This document shows, piece by piece, positions 1 to 12,073 of a stretch of 64,000 nt of DNA. Under the pieces are notes generated by a model that was not told the origin of the DNA, did no database searches, and worked only from the letters and a program-made list of their open reading frames with translations. The stretch lies in the NCBI GenBank assembly GCA_000934455.1, contig KN882917.1, positions 265,427-329,426 on the forward strand, in the 5' to 3' direction. A program made the translations under genes and the position numbers. Every line of letters starts with the position of its first letter. Positions within the stretch are counted from its first letter, which is position 1. The stretch is from Apostichopus parvimensis (lineage: Eukaryota > Echinodermata > Holothuroidea > Aspidochirotida > Stichopodidae).

Positions 1-1838
1 GCAGATGCAATTTTTAAACTTTTTCACAACATTTTTCTTCTATTATGCTAGCTGATTCCCAAAATTAGCTCTGCATTTCAGACAAAACGTATGCAAATTT
101 AAGGAACACCCCTCTATCGTGCATATACTTGAAATCATCATGGTAGTCTGACAATTTGGCTATAGGCTATAATTGACTATATTATAATAGCTGGCGTGAA
201 TTTTGGGCAGATTCATCTCCATGCATGGAGGTTCATGCAGGAAAGTAAATATGCATTACACATTCAGGACAATATTATCCATTGCTTTTGTATATAACAT
301 TTCCTTCTACCCGGCCTACACAACAAACCATGCAGGACTGATAGCTATAGGCTACTCAATGCATTTTCTTATTGTATTGAAGTTATGTGTGATGCGGATT
401 CCACGTAAGATCTTTTTATAGGATAATTTGGAACGCTAGTTTTAGGGAGCATGGTTTAACGTTGCTCATAACGGATTCGCTTCTGGTGTGATACAAATAA
501 AACATGGCATGGAAGGTAAGGTAAGTTTGGTATAAAGGCGAAAAGTAAGCCAAAAGAAGAATAGAAATTACAGAATTCTGTATATTCGGGAGAAGACATT
601 TCCAATGTTTGATTTTCATGTCGAAAATTTCAGTTTTGTCTTGACTGCATTTTAGGACCTACATTAAGTTTATGCGAAGAATGTGATAGCTGTGCACTAT
701 ATACAGTAGCCCGTAACTAATGTGTTAGTTTAGTTTAGAAAAAAGGATCAGGAGGGACAATGAAGTCCCTATGAAGGACCCTATGGGGGAGGGGAAAAAA
801 AACCAAGACACAAAAAGTCGTACCCGATTACAATGACTAAAGTACTTGTCCAAAGCATTCTTAAACCCATTCACACTACTTGCAAGTAGCTGACTGCATG
901 GACCCACATTCCCCTAAAAGGGTATTTATAATAGCTAGTGCAGTAAAACACTGCAGTGAGCAAGTACCTCATTCCAACTGTTGTGTTTGTGATTTCATGT
1001 CAATATTAGTATAGGACTTTCTGTAATGTACGTCATATACTGATAAACTGTTTGGTTTTAAAAATTCATTCACAATTGTTTCTCAATAATGATGATTACT
1101 ATTTTGTTGAATTAAAGTTTTCTTATTTTAGAAATAATATAAATCGTTTCTTCATTTCATGTGTGGGGTGAAGAGGCATTCATGGGACGGATAGGTTCCT
1201 AGTAAAGTCATTCAAGTGATTGCTAGGGGTGGGGAGGGGGGCCGGAGCATTGGGAAGGACTTATACAAAATACTGTCAACCATATAATGTGAGGTGCATA
1301 CAACTAATTTGCTTCATGATATAATTAAGGTAAAGAAGGTAATATAAGGTTGTTTTAAGTCAATTTAATCGCAAGGTTTGACCCTACGGTGTTGGGTGGG
1401 AAGCGTATATGTACGGTCGAGTCAATCATGAGGAAAACTTAAATGCCTTGACTATAAATCTTCAACAATTTCATCAATTTAAGGTTTCACAGTGAATACC
1501 AATATGCAAATTTAAGCCATCAAAGCCTGTGCTATTTTTTGGGCTAGATCTGATGCAGCAATACACCGAAGCCTTAGCGAAGGCATTCTTGGGGCAAATA
1601 TAAGCCATCATTTTTAAGCATTCGAAGCTGTAATTTGATAGCAAAATCGTCCAAATCCGTTAATTTTTGAAAGAAATTATTGTTCCCGAACGCTTCATCC
1701 TAGGTATGTGATTTTTTCACATATTTTGGCCACTGCAACATTTGTAATTGATAGTTATGACATAGCGCACTCGCATTCCTTTGTAAATTGATCGCAACCG
1801 CCGCTGTTGCGTCATACTGTGCACGTACACTTGCAAAT
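1..1838. other. Non-coding stretch, nothing recognised
   Basis: I see no convincing exon, RNA gene or terminal inverted repeat here. The short open frames lack codon structure and recognisable motifs. The sequence is AT-rich with one G-rich patch near 1226-1250. Confidence 0.5.
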
Positions 1839-4667
1839 ATGGCGTCTACAAGTGAACCAAGCAGTGCACGCAGCGACCCCAAATTTACGGCCCAAGAGGT
1901 CCTTGAGATGTGGGGACGATTGGTCCGATATTGATGATGAGGACCTGGTCGAACCAGTGTATCAAGATTCGGTCCTTTTTGAGGATTCAGAAAGTGTAAG
2001 TCAATAGCGTTGTTTACAACAAAGGCTAGGCTAGGCCTTACGTTATGCCAACGTTAGGCTGTAATTGTAGAATGTAAACAAAGAAAAAACTTGGAATAAT
2101 GATGATAACCAAGTAATATTGTTACATACTGTAAGAAAAGTAAAAATAAAACAGGGTGGCCAAATAAAATTGCAAAATAGGGGGAATCCATGGTATTTTG
2201 TTATCATTTTGGGGGTGGCCAAATGAACAAAGAATAGGCCTTGGGTAGGCTAGGCCTAACGTTATACCAATGTTAGGCCATTGCCATTGTATAGAAATGT
2301 ATGTTATTTTAGAATGTAAACAAAAAAAAACTTGGAATAATGATGATAACCAAGAATTATTGTTACATACTGTTAGAAAAGTACAAATAAAACAGGGTGG
2401 CCAAATAAAATTGCAAAATAGGGGGAATCCATGGTATTTTGTTATCATTTTGGGGGTGGCCAAATGAACAAAGAATAGGCATAGGCTAGGCTAGGCCTAA
2501 TGTTATACCAATGCTAGGCTAATGCCATTGTATAGAAATGTATGTAATTCTACAATGTAAAGAAAGAAAATACTTTGAATAATTATGATATTACCAAATG
2601 AATTTACAAAATAGGGGGAACCATTGGCATTTCTTTTTTTGGGCCAAGTGAATTTACAAAACTTACATTCCTTTTGTTTTCAGGGAAACACTGTTCAAGT
2701 GGCACCAGCCTTTGAGGAACTGCCAGATGAGGCACCCGCAGCAAGTTGTGCCTGAAGCCACTGGTGCACCTCCAGCCAAACGGAGGAGAGGCCGCCCAAC
2801 CAAGCGTGCACCAGTGATAGTACCTCCACCGAAGAGGCCATCAACACCACCACCTACCATCTCGGCCCAGGAGCGGTAGGCTTTCAAAGAAAGGGTTAGA
2901 CAACGAAAAGCCACCCTCTCCGCTCTTGGGAAGAAAGCTGATGTGCAGCAGAAGATGGCTCTTCTGGTGGAGGACGAAGAGGATCGTCACAACTGCTGCG
3001 GGGACTGGAAGTGGGAGAGTTTCACTGAAGACAAAGTGAGTAATCATATTTCTGTTACTTTACTAACCAATTTTTGTTGGCAGCCTACAATGAACCGGAA
3101 AACCTGCCAACTGTAAACCTGAGTTTTATTTATCTACAAAATAAAATATTGATATATTTTTGGTATTTATACATTAAATTGACCTTTTATTCAACAGCCT
3201 TACATAAACGAAGAGGGGCAGTTTGCCAGGGAGGGAGAGGATCCACGAGGTATTTCAGGAGCGGCCCAGAGGGCAGTGACTGAACTAGATTTGTTGAGAC
3301 TGTTTCTCACCGAAGCAGTCTTGACAATTTTGATCAAGCAGACGAATCTGTATGCGATGCAAGAAAGGGCCAAGGAAGGAGGTAGTAAAGAGCGCTGGTC
3401 GCCCGTTAATTTAGAGGAGATAATGACCTTCATTGGGGTAGCTATTGCCATGAGTATTGTCCACATAGGTGAATTGAGAGAATACTGGTCAACTGCATCA
3501 CTCTTAGAAACACCATGGCTTCCTTCTGTAATGTCAGGTCATCGTTTCTGCATGATTGAAAGGTATTTGCATCTTGCGGATAACACTATAGCTGACTTGA
3601 CTGCTGATGGAAAGCTCTGTGATAAGTTGTACAAAGTACGCCCCTTACTTGATTCCTTACTCACATCTTTCCCTCAGCACTATCATCCGGGTAAGAATCT
3701 CAGTCTGGATGAACAGATGCTCGGGACCAAGGCTTCATCCAGTACATGGAGGACAAGCCCACAAAGAGAGGGGTGAAATTGTGGGTCCTCTGTGACGCAC
3801 AAGTTCGCTATTGTTTGAATTTCCAAATTTACACAGGTGGTACTGGAGAAAAAGGATTGAGCTTCCGTGTCGTGAATGATCTGATGAGACCGTACCTGGG
3901 TAAATTTCATGACCTTTACACTGATAATTTGTACACGTCTCCAAAGTTACTAGCTCACCTGCTCATTCACGAAACATTGGCTGTTGGAACGGTTCGCCAG
4001 GATCGTCTCAGTATGCCAATGCGATTGAGAACATCTGTCGAAGTCTTCGAGCCGGATCAATCTGTTTTCTACAGTAGCCACAAGATGACAGCTTGTCGGT
4101 GGAAGGACAAGAGAGATGTTTTGTCTATCTACAGTTCATGGCAACATGTTGGATACGATTACTCCTAGAAAGAGGGGTACTCGTGGTGAAATGGAAGATG
4201 TTTAGAAATCAAAGATGGTTTGTGACTACAACACCCACATGGGTGGTGTAGATGTGTACGATCAGCTTTTGTCGTACAATCCTGTACAACGCCGGTAAAT
4301 ATTTTTTCGATTGATAGATATGACAGTTGTGAATTCCTTTGCTCTTTGGAAGCTGAAGCAGGTCAATCTCCCACGTAACAGTCACAACAAGTTTAGAATG
4401 GCACTTGCTGAGCAATTGGTTGCCCCCTACAGAGAGAGATATGCCCACCCACTTCAGAGTCGACAGGTACCAAACCGATTGAAACACGTCTCTGATCCAA
4501 CCTCGTACACCCCTCGAAAAACATGTGCAGTCTGCCATGATACCAACCGCAAAACAACTAGTGGTTGTAGGAACTGCGGTGATACCATCCGCCTGCACTT
4601 CTGCATGGATGATGGCAAAATGTCATGCTTTGCCAAATATCATACCAAAAATGATTGCACCGGCTAA
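1839..4667 (+). pseudogene. piggyBac-type transposase, decayed, three exons
   Basis: piggyBac transposases cut and paste DNA at TTAA sites using a DDD catalytic triad. Exons inferred from splice sites are 1839-1995 (donor GTAAGT), 2684-3035 (donor GTGAGT) and 3198-4667. Exon 1 gives an acidic N-terminus (DDWSDIDDEDL). Exon 2 gives an AT-hook-like KRRRGRPTKR. Exon 3 gives the DDE_Tnp_1_7 core. The three catalytic aspartates are visible in SLDEQML (near 3710), LYTDNLYTS (near 3925) and MGGVDVYDQL (near 4245). A cysteine-rich C-terminal finger follows (CAVCHDTN, CRNCGD, 4525-4640). The copy is dead: frames shift near 1908 and 2720, a TAG lies at 2878-2880, a deletion with frameshift follows DEQML near 3725, and stops or shifts occur near 4165, 4203 and 4297. 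Terminal repeats with TTAA were not found, so the element limits are unknown. Confidence 0.88.
2025..2655. repeat. Tandem repeat, about three copies, in piggyBac intron 1
   Basis: A unit beginning with GGCTAGGCTAGGCCT and ending in GGGGGTGGCCAAATGAAC recurs. The CTAGGCCT anchors are near 2031, 2250 and 2491, so the spacing is about 219 then 241 bases. The second and third copies share about 22 extra bases (near 2280) that the first lacks. The third copy is truncated before the acceptor at 2683. Confidence 0.85.
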
Positions 4668-5246
4668 AAGCTGTCCCTCTGATCTCTCTCCTGACTGCTT
4701 CAACTTCCAAAATCATAAGTTTCATATCTAGCAATCGAATAAATGCTGTTTGTACACCTTCTTCTTTTTCAACAATAATATTCACTGTGTTCCCAGTTTG
4801 GCTATGATAAACAATATACATTCTCTTCAACTTAACACTTGTGAAAAATTGGAAGTTTGAACCCTTTTTTTTTTACTTGATACTACTGATGGGAGGTAGT
4901 ATCATTGATTGATGATAGATTACAATTGAAACCATTTGTTTCTCAGAGAGTTGTAGTTTTCTAAAATGGCAATAACAACCCACAAGTATTGTGATGGACT
5001 TTGTCCTTGTTATTGAAGTCCATGCCAATACTTTGATGCTTCTCCCCTTTCTTTGTTGAGCATACAGATAACTCTGCTTTGTTTCTTGCTGCTCTTGAAA
5101 TTCCTCAACCAACTGAAGAATCCGCCTCATCACCCACTGGAAACGATTATTTAGAAGGGGGAGGAGACTGGGGGAGGGGGATTTTGAACTTGGGGGAATT
5201 TTTGAACTATCATTATTTACATTACAATCTTACATAAAATTATTAA
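4668..5246. other. 3' flank of piggyBac relic, no gene seen
   Basis: AT-rich sequence follows the piggyBac stop codon. No exon or terminal repeat is recognisable before the N gap. Confidence 0.4.
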
Positions 5247-5308
5247 NNNNNNNNNNNNNNNNNNNNNNNNNNNNNNNNNNNNNNNNNNNNNNNNNNNNNN
5301 NNNNNNNN
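5247..5308. other. Assembly gap (62 N)
   Basis: A run of 62 N characters separates the piggyBac flank from the 3' end of a retrotransposon. Sequence across this point is not continuous. Confidence 0.99.
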
Positions 5309-5464
5309 GACGAGATGCCTGGAAATGGTCAGACGTCTCATACTGACTCACCAACCCCCAACTCAGCAGGTCAGAACATCAACTCTGACCCATCTTCGAA
5401 TAGACGACCCAGGAGGACGAGACGACCCGTTGATCGGTATGGTCAACCTCTACTTTATGGTTAA
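5309..5464 (+). CDS. C-terminal tail of Gypsy pol polyprotein, partial
   Basis: The frame opens directly at the gap edge and ends at TAA 5462-5464. It is rich in Ser, Pro and Asn and ends in a basic tail with RRPRRTRRPVDRYG, a style common after the integrase domain in Ty3/Gypsy polyproteins. No catalytic residues are present in the visible part. The assignment rests on this tail plus the polypurine tract and LTR downstream. Confidence 0.6.
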   Translation, partial: DEMPGNGQTSHTDSPTPNSAGQNINSDPSSNRRPRRTRRPVDRYGQPLLYG

Positions 5465-6221
5465 TGGAAATGGTTTCTACCTACTATATGGCATGGTGAA
5501 GGCCCTTAGGCAAGGTCATACGCTGCCATGATAGTGCTTGGATTTTGCCTAACCAAACAAACCAACTCAGACGAATGATGTGATGTAAAACTACCGAGAC
5601 GAACTACCGAGACAAACTACCGAGACACCAACCGCGTTTATAGTTATAGCTTGTGATTTAGTTTAGCTCCGCGTCAATGTGTACGTGATTTAGGTCCACG
5701 TGTATTAGTTCAGTTTAGGTCAGCTATATCAAAACCGCTACTTCGCGTCAGAAGATTTCCATGATGTTTACCAAACTGTAAATTCATTTAATTAAGTTGT
5801 GATAACTTTTCTAAATGTATTTTTTTTGTTTATGTCGATGATATTAGTGAATGTTATACGTGCACAGGAGTTTGGCTTTATCTGCATCTGAACCTAATAT
5901 TAATCTAACCGTTAATTCTTGTATTCGATAGTGCGATGTTTGTTGTTGTTCATGTCACATGTTTGGATCGGTGACGTAGTGAATTGTATTGCTTTGTTTA
6001 TGTATTTTATCTAAGCACTGCCTATTGTTTTGTACTCTTACATTAAGGGGTCATCACATTGTATATATGCTATATATAAGCTTTGTCAGTTTTCAAACTT
6101 TACATTTCATGCCTTCTTGTATTTTTCTTTATCGAAGACCGTTTTTGCTATGTGTTAAGCTAAGTCAGTAACGACTCGAATACCTTAGAACTCGGGTCGA
6201 GTTCTAGAAAGTGGGGGGCAG

Positions 6222-6751
6222 TGTAACGTGAATGGTCTTTATACTCATCCGTAGTAAGCTGTGCACTTAGCTACATAGCCAGCCATGTCATGAATATTCA
6301 TATAGTCTATTGGGAACATTTTGGGGGGTTAAATGTTAATTGTTGAGTTTATAGTCTAATTAAGAGAGTTATGGGTTTAGTGAATCGGTATTATCAGTGA
6401 GTTTATTGTCTACGACATATCTGCATATGTTTTGGGGGATTATGTTGTTGTTGTTAATTAAATAGCTAAAGGGATTGTACTTCACATGTTGTATTGTTAT
6501 ATTGCGTATTATATGTACCAGAGTGAGACGATGCAATAAACGCCTTCAAAATTGTTCTTATCTCAAGAACTGGCACTCACAGACATTAAATTCTTGTGCG
6601 CAGAGTCTTTCTTGTTTTGTGTTTGCAACCTGGCCTGGTCTGTAGTTACTGCGGGTAGCTGATACACAGGCTAGCAACTATTTCTCAATACAGATATTGA
6701 CAGTATTCTTGACTGAGCCAAGGAGCCCTCGGAACGCAACAATAGGTTACA
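6222..6751 (+). repeat. 3' LTR of the Gypsy element
   Basis: The 530-base unit starts TGTAAC and ends GTTACA, a perfect 6-bp terminal inversion with the TG...CA ends usual for LTRs. It is preceded by a polypurine tract. An AATAAA at 6535-6540 can serve as its polyadenylation signal. Target duplication cannot be checked without the 5' LTR. Confidence 0.75.
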
Positions 6752-7310
6752 TACAGATAAGATTTTAATAACTTACAATTGGGGTGATTTTTGGGGATTT
6801 GCATAAATTTGCATTCTCAATACTTGATACTTGTAAATTTATTATATCCTAATTATATTCCTAATAGAGATAGTACCCAACTCCTCCAAATCACTTCCAA
6901 CAAATGTATCATGTTAAAATCTATACATGATTTGATGTCCACATTGGGTCATAAAAGTGGGCCGAACCTAACATGTGTACTAAATATGAAATCAGTCATA
7001 ACTCTGTCAATCTTCAACAGATTTCAAAAAGTTGGTATCATCTCAAAGAGCAACCCCAGAATAACCTTTATCATATATTTTGAAGTCATTAGTGATTATA
7101 TTGGGTATTTTGGTGTTTTCCATAAAACCAAAAAATGGCGGCCTAATTTGCATATTATTTTATGTTTCAATTCCAAATTTTGTTCTCTATTGATCTAAAT
7201 CAACTTCCTAATAGAGAAGTTGTCCCTAACCTTTATAAACCAACCCTAACAAGATAATTGCCCCAAATCCTAATTGTGTGCCCACCCCCTACCCCATGCA
7301 TTCATGTTTG
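6752..7310. other. No gene seen
   Basis: AT-rich DNA. A 135-codon open frame at 6791-7198 has no recognisable motif or plausible splice context and is treated as chance. Confidence 0.4.
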
Positions 7311-7572
7311 GTAAGGGTCCCAGCAAAAAATGTACCATGCTTTTAGCATAGTAAACCATGGTAAAACCGTCCTAACTATGGTAAAAGGGTGGTACAAGTC
7401 TGGTAAATCTCGTGTCCCTTAGTCTCGCCATAATTGTACTATGGTAAATTTGTGGAAGAATAGTGGTAAATTTACTGTGGTATATTTAACACAGTTCTAC
7501 CATGGTAAATCTGTGGTTCATTTACTGTAATTTTACCATGGGACTTTTACCATGATTTTACTACCTTTTCAA
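7311..7572. repeat. CATGGTAAA-type internally repetitive element
   Basis: The segment is built of variants of ACCATGGTAAA and its inverse TTTACCATGG, for example near 7357, 7440, 7500, 7536 and 7550. A similar but not identical array occurs at 63055-63365. It probably represents a dispersed palindromic non-autonomous repeat. Confidence 0.65.
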
Positions 7573-8669
7573 CATGGTGAATTTCTGGGGCATTTCATCT
7601 CTTTTTTCACAAGGTATGATGATTTTGTTTTCAAATCTTCTGGTTTAGCACAATCTCGACCATCTCGATCCAGGCTGATTGCTTCCATCACCGAGGCCGA
7701 CAGCTGTCGATATCAGACTACATGCAGAAGTGCACACATGTTCAATCGAACCGATTTCAAGCTACAGAAAAGTTAAAAAGGGCTAGTGCCATTTCGAACA
7801 TTTTTTTTTATGCCCACACCGACTATATCAGAGTGCAACCCATTCAAGTTAAAGTTGATTGCGGAAATTCATTCATTGTTGATTCTTGCCCATGACGTGG
7901 GAGATTTCGGCTGTGTAGATAACAATTACTCTATACTCGATTTCAATAATGAAATCACATTTCGTCACTCGAAAATACTGCAAGCATACTACTAATCATA
8001 CCCACGATCACTTTGAAACTTGAGAAGAACAAATTGGAACACATTTATCTTGAATAATTGTTCACTTCCACTGAAGACACTATCGAAAATTTTGTATTTG
8101 TCATACATATAATATTTGGTTGATAAACTATAGTTCCTGGAGTATACATACATCTCAATAATATTTTCAATGCCAGTAATGCACATTTATATATTTATAG
8201 CATACCTTCACTAACAATAATTCTCAAAATATTGATTGTTTGGACCTCATGCCCCCACTGCCAGCTATTGATGAAGGAGCTAGACGGGTGAATATCATCT
8301 CTCCAATAATTTTGCCATTTTAGCTCTCATTATCCAATCATTTGCTTCTATGACTCCATGCCAGGAAGAAAGATGAATTTCAGGAAGAAATAAGCAGTGA
8401 CCGAAGCAGATGCAAATATAGCAATCCTCCGAATTTCGGCATTATCTGGGGACGACATCAAACCCCGCCCACTCATTGAGTTCATCAACAAATGTGGAAA
8501 CCAGTTAAAACTTCTATAAACTATAAGAGAACACTTGTACCACTTGAGGGGGTTTGGGCATTAGTCGGTATGCTACCTGGCAGCATTAACATGCTTGGAT
8601 ACCCCTGAATTAATTAAGATGTAGGAGCCGGCTCCATATCAGTCCCCCTAATTATATGAACTAGTTAAA
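7573..8669. other. No gene seen; 3' flank of CACTA relic
   Basis: Open frames of 60-75 codons here lack motifs. The left end of the CACTA relic is expected in this interval, but I could not fix a CACT-type terminus. Confidence 0.4.
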
Positions 8670-10762
8670 TCATTGCCACTCAACGACAAAATTAGATCCC
8701 CTTCGTGAGAGCATTAGACATTTGCACGTGAAATGTGCCGGCCTAAAGGTGACAAGGTTTGCCAATGAGACTTTGTTGAAAGCAACTGTCAAATCTGAGC
8801 CAGCATCAGTATCATAAATGGAAAAATTACATTGTCTGAACTCTGTACCAATAATAACAGGAACTTTTGAATTCGACTCATTTATGAATACTAATGAACG
8901 TACAGATACATATGTCCCATTTGTCAGTGCTACTATAGCGTCATTTTGCTTCGTACTATTACTGTACTCATAGGAGTGAATTAACTTCTTATTCAATACA
9001 AATCTTGTAAAGAACTCATTCACTGAATGTAAAGAAGTAGTGTCGAACATTGAAATCAAGGCAGCTTTTTCAATGTCTGATAAAAATGTGGCTGCCCTAA
9101 ACCGACACAATCATTGGATACAGAGAATGCATTCTGGACTAGCCTGCTACTACGCTGTGATCAGTGCTGATAAAAGCTTTGAACATTATCTGAGGAAAGA
9201 AAACAGTAATCGTATATAAAATTAAGTTGATTAAAAATCAAATTATTTTTCAGAATTTTATTTGGTACTCCATTTGTTCCATGGTACAACCGTTTAAGGA
9301 TCTAATTGTTGTTCTCAAATGGGAAAGCCGATGTAGCCCATAATGGCCCCCAGTTAGCAACATAGTGTGCTAGATGGGTCAGTTGGTGAACATTATAGGA
9401 CAGGTGTTCCAGTCTGTACAGAGATTAAACTTTAATCACAAATTTCAACAAGGCTGCCCGACTCTTGATCACCATTGACGTTGAAATATTTGATGACGAT
9501 AAATTTGCAATTGCGAAAAACCAGAAGCCACCAATGGCGCATGTATGTATCAGGTAATATTCCAACTAAAATGATCGGTGAATAAAACAACAAATTTCTC
9601 CATTCACTCGCTTTCCATAATTTCCTTTCAGAAAGAGATCGAGGAAGCCTTGCCATCTCCATTGGTGGCCTTCACAGACTGTAATAATTTTGAAACAGTT
9701 TCAGTGATGTTGCCAATTTAAAACTCTTTGCAGTGATACCTCGATTCGAACCACAACCTCGAAAATTTACGAACTACTCCTAAAACCACACAGTGCATAT
9801 AATCAGGAACGAAGCCATCAATAAGGTTAAACTTAGGAAGGAGAAAACTGACGGGCCTTTGACTCCTTTGACAACTGTATTTGACCTGAATGCTTCCGAA
9901 GCATGGCGTACAGTATCAATTGGAGTGCGCTTCTCATCGGGCCCTCGCACAGGATAAACTTTCGTGTAGCCATCCCCATTATCCACCATTTCTCCTTCGT
10001 GTAAGCAACTACCACAACCGAAAGAGCCATTGAACTGATGAAGGTTTTGCATGAAGCACCTGGCTACTGCATGACAAGAACATTGCCATTGGAAACCATT
10101 ACAGCCTAAATGCTTCATTTCATCCACGAATGGTTTTAAATATACATGAACTTTGGGCTTGGTATCTCCCAACCAAACACCACAGAGGATAACATTCCTT
10201 GCACGTTTCTCTTTAGGTAATTCATTAATCATCACTTGTATAGGCCAAATTGAGGTTTTTGAAGACTTAAATAAAGGAACCCCATCACAATTCCACGTTA
10301 TCGACAAATCATTTCCAGTTAGATTTCCAAATAATTGCTTATACTTCGAGCCTTCATGGATGTTCTCATCATGTCAGTGATTTGGAAATAGTGATTGATC
10401 TCAGCTGTGATTCAATAGGCGTATACAAGAACGAGACATTGCTCTCATTATCGAAAGATGTATTACATTCAAGGCATTCAGCAAGATCAGATTCAAGACG
10501 TATGTATTCCCAGCAATGATTGCAATAATAGTGTTTCTGTACATTACTTTGTAAACCTAGGAAATTCTTCTTGAAGAGATACTTAGAAAGCATTAAGCTG
10601 CCTGGTATTATGAAGTTGAGAAGCTGTAACAAATCTTCCCGACAAGCCCCATTTAGGTGGTGTTTTGAGCACGAACGGTATCACCAGTAGGAGCAGCTGA
10701 CCGGGGTTCAACAGGGAATGCTGAAACAATGGCGCTTTCCCATGATCTGAAGCAACCATACC
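8670..10762 (-). pseudogene. CACTA/EnSpm tnp2-type transposase, copy 1, decayed
   Basis: The minus strand encodes, with breaks, an animal CACTA-type transposase of the tnp2/DUF4218 class. From the N-terminal side it shows NGACREDLLQLL (near 10650), a zinc-ribbon pair (YYCNHC near 10530, ECLECNTSF near 10460), the core WNCDGVPLFKSS (near 10290), GFQWQCSCHAVARCFMQN (near 10080), GCGSCLHEGEMV (near 10000), LSERKLWKASEWRN (near 9620), GPLWATSAFPFENN (near 9330) and a C-terminal domain with FTRFVLNKKL (near 8990). An acceptor at 10763-10765 gives the 5' exon edge. The frame is broken near 10660, near 10370, after 9780 and around 9430 and 9310. Copy 2 at 37.1-38.8 kb is colinear, which supports the reading. 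Confidence 0.85.
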
Positions 10763-11699
10763 CTGTAAGAAAATGAGATACGTATGTCCATATGGTTTCA
10801 CACCTCAATGTTTACCCTTCTGGCTTAACTACCGACGCTTACAGACCTTTTTCCAGTTGCAAGGAGCGTTCCAAATGATTGCGAATTGACGATCAAACGT
10901 TCTGCCAGTAGCCCCGTGACGTTACACGAACCGTACAAACTAAGTCGTCTAGTACTGAGCAACTCCCAGAAGAGCCGCCCGTCCATCACCTATAACCTAT
11001 CATCACCTATGAGGGGGGTTAGCTGATTACATCATTTTGGCAATTGCCATTCCAATTGCTTTATGCAATCTTTTCAATTGGCGAGCTTGCTTCCCCCTAA
11101 AAATATTTTGGCCATATATTGATGATTTTTGTGTGGTATTTTCAAAAAAATATTCTTAAAATTCCAATATATTTATTAATACACATTCCTTAGGGTTAGG
11201 GTAGATGGCGAGAGCAGCCCCATTGAAGTAGGAATTCGATGCAAGAGTTGAAACACCTGGACTGGTATATGTTAATCCATTCCGTCATGTTCATACTTTC
11301 AAGAGGGTGATAGGCGAATAGGCTCCCGATTGCTGGGGGTGAGGGGGGGGGAGTTGGCCCTTAGACATGTCTGACTGCTATTCCTTCACCAGAAAAAGGG
11401 ACAGCTGCTCGTAATTTTCAAGTTTCCCGAGAATGGGTGAAGGTGTCTCACATCTTCCTGGCACCTACCCATACGTAGAAGAGCGAACCCCAAATATAGG
11501 CTATATATAGCTGTTTCTCATCCGTAGGTTGCGTAAGAAAGTAGGAAATTGTTTGGTAGTGTCTGCTACTTACCATATTACACCATATTCCCACAATGGC
11601 AACCTATTTAAGTCACATTAATGTTCAATCAGCCTAATACAAAAATATGTATTTTAGGTGACGGTATTCAATGATATCCCAAATTAGTGCACAATCACG
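10763..11699. other. CACTA copy 1 intron and flank, nothing else seen
   Basis: No exon was found between the transposase exon and the upstream acidic exons apart from repeat-like sequence. A G-rich tract lies near 11338-11352. Confidence 0.4.
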
Positions 11700-12073
11700 T
11701 TAAAGCCCCAATCAGCCTTTATTTCATGTCTCCCTTTCCATTAAAGATGATATCCATAGTAATCTGCTGTGATGACTGAAACACAAACTATCATTGGAAG
11801 GAAAAATAAATCCGTTGAAACCAGAGAATTGGGTCTAAATTCGCCACTTCGTGGAATAGGTCCCTGTGGTAAAACATATACAACTTTTTCGGTCGGGGAC
11901 ACTTTAGGCAAATTGAAGATTGATCACCATTTTTCTCCAAGACTAGAGAAGATTGAGTGGTATAGTTTCGGCTGAAGTAGTTTTCATAGATGGGGTATCG
12001 AATGATTGCATTCGTTTTCGATATCATTGATGTTTATTTTCGCGAATATCTGTAAGGCCGATTGGGGCTTTAA
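11700..12073. mobile_element. TTAA-flanked MITE (about 366 bp)
   Basis: TTAA at 11700-11703 is followed by AGCCCCAATCAGCCTT. The other end reads AAGGCCGATTGGGGCT followed by TTAA at 12070-12073. The inverted ends match at 15 of 16 positions. TTAA duplication plus terminal inversion fits a non-autonomous piggyBac- or Kolobok-type element; which family mobilised it cannot be told. Confidence 0.8.

Larger units (their letters stand above)
5309..6751 (+). mobile_element. Ty3/Gypsy-type LTR retrotransposon, 3' end only
   Basis: This piece has the end of an open frame, a non-coding stretch (5465-6205), a polypurine tract (near 6206-6221, containing AAAGTGGGGGGCAG) and then one LTR. The rest of the element lies in or beyond the N gap, so 5' LTR, gag and most of pol are not seen. 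Confidence 0.75.

Noticed and set aside
203-421. 72-codon open frame near the left edge
   Set aside because: No motif, no splice context, and a non-ATG start; length is within chance for this base composition.
2122-2463. 113-codon minus-strand frame with repeated WIPP-like phrases
   Set aside because: It is the antisense of the tandem repeat in the piggyBac intron; the protein repeat only mirrors the DNA repeat.
6791-7198. 135-codon plus-strand open frame after the LTR
   Set aside because: Composition is rich in Ile/Asn/Ser as expected of AT-rich non-coding DNA, with no domain and no neighbouring exons.
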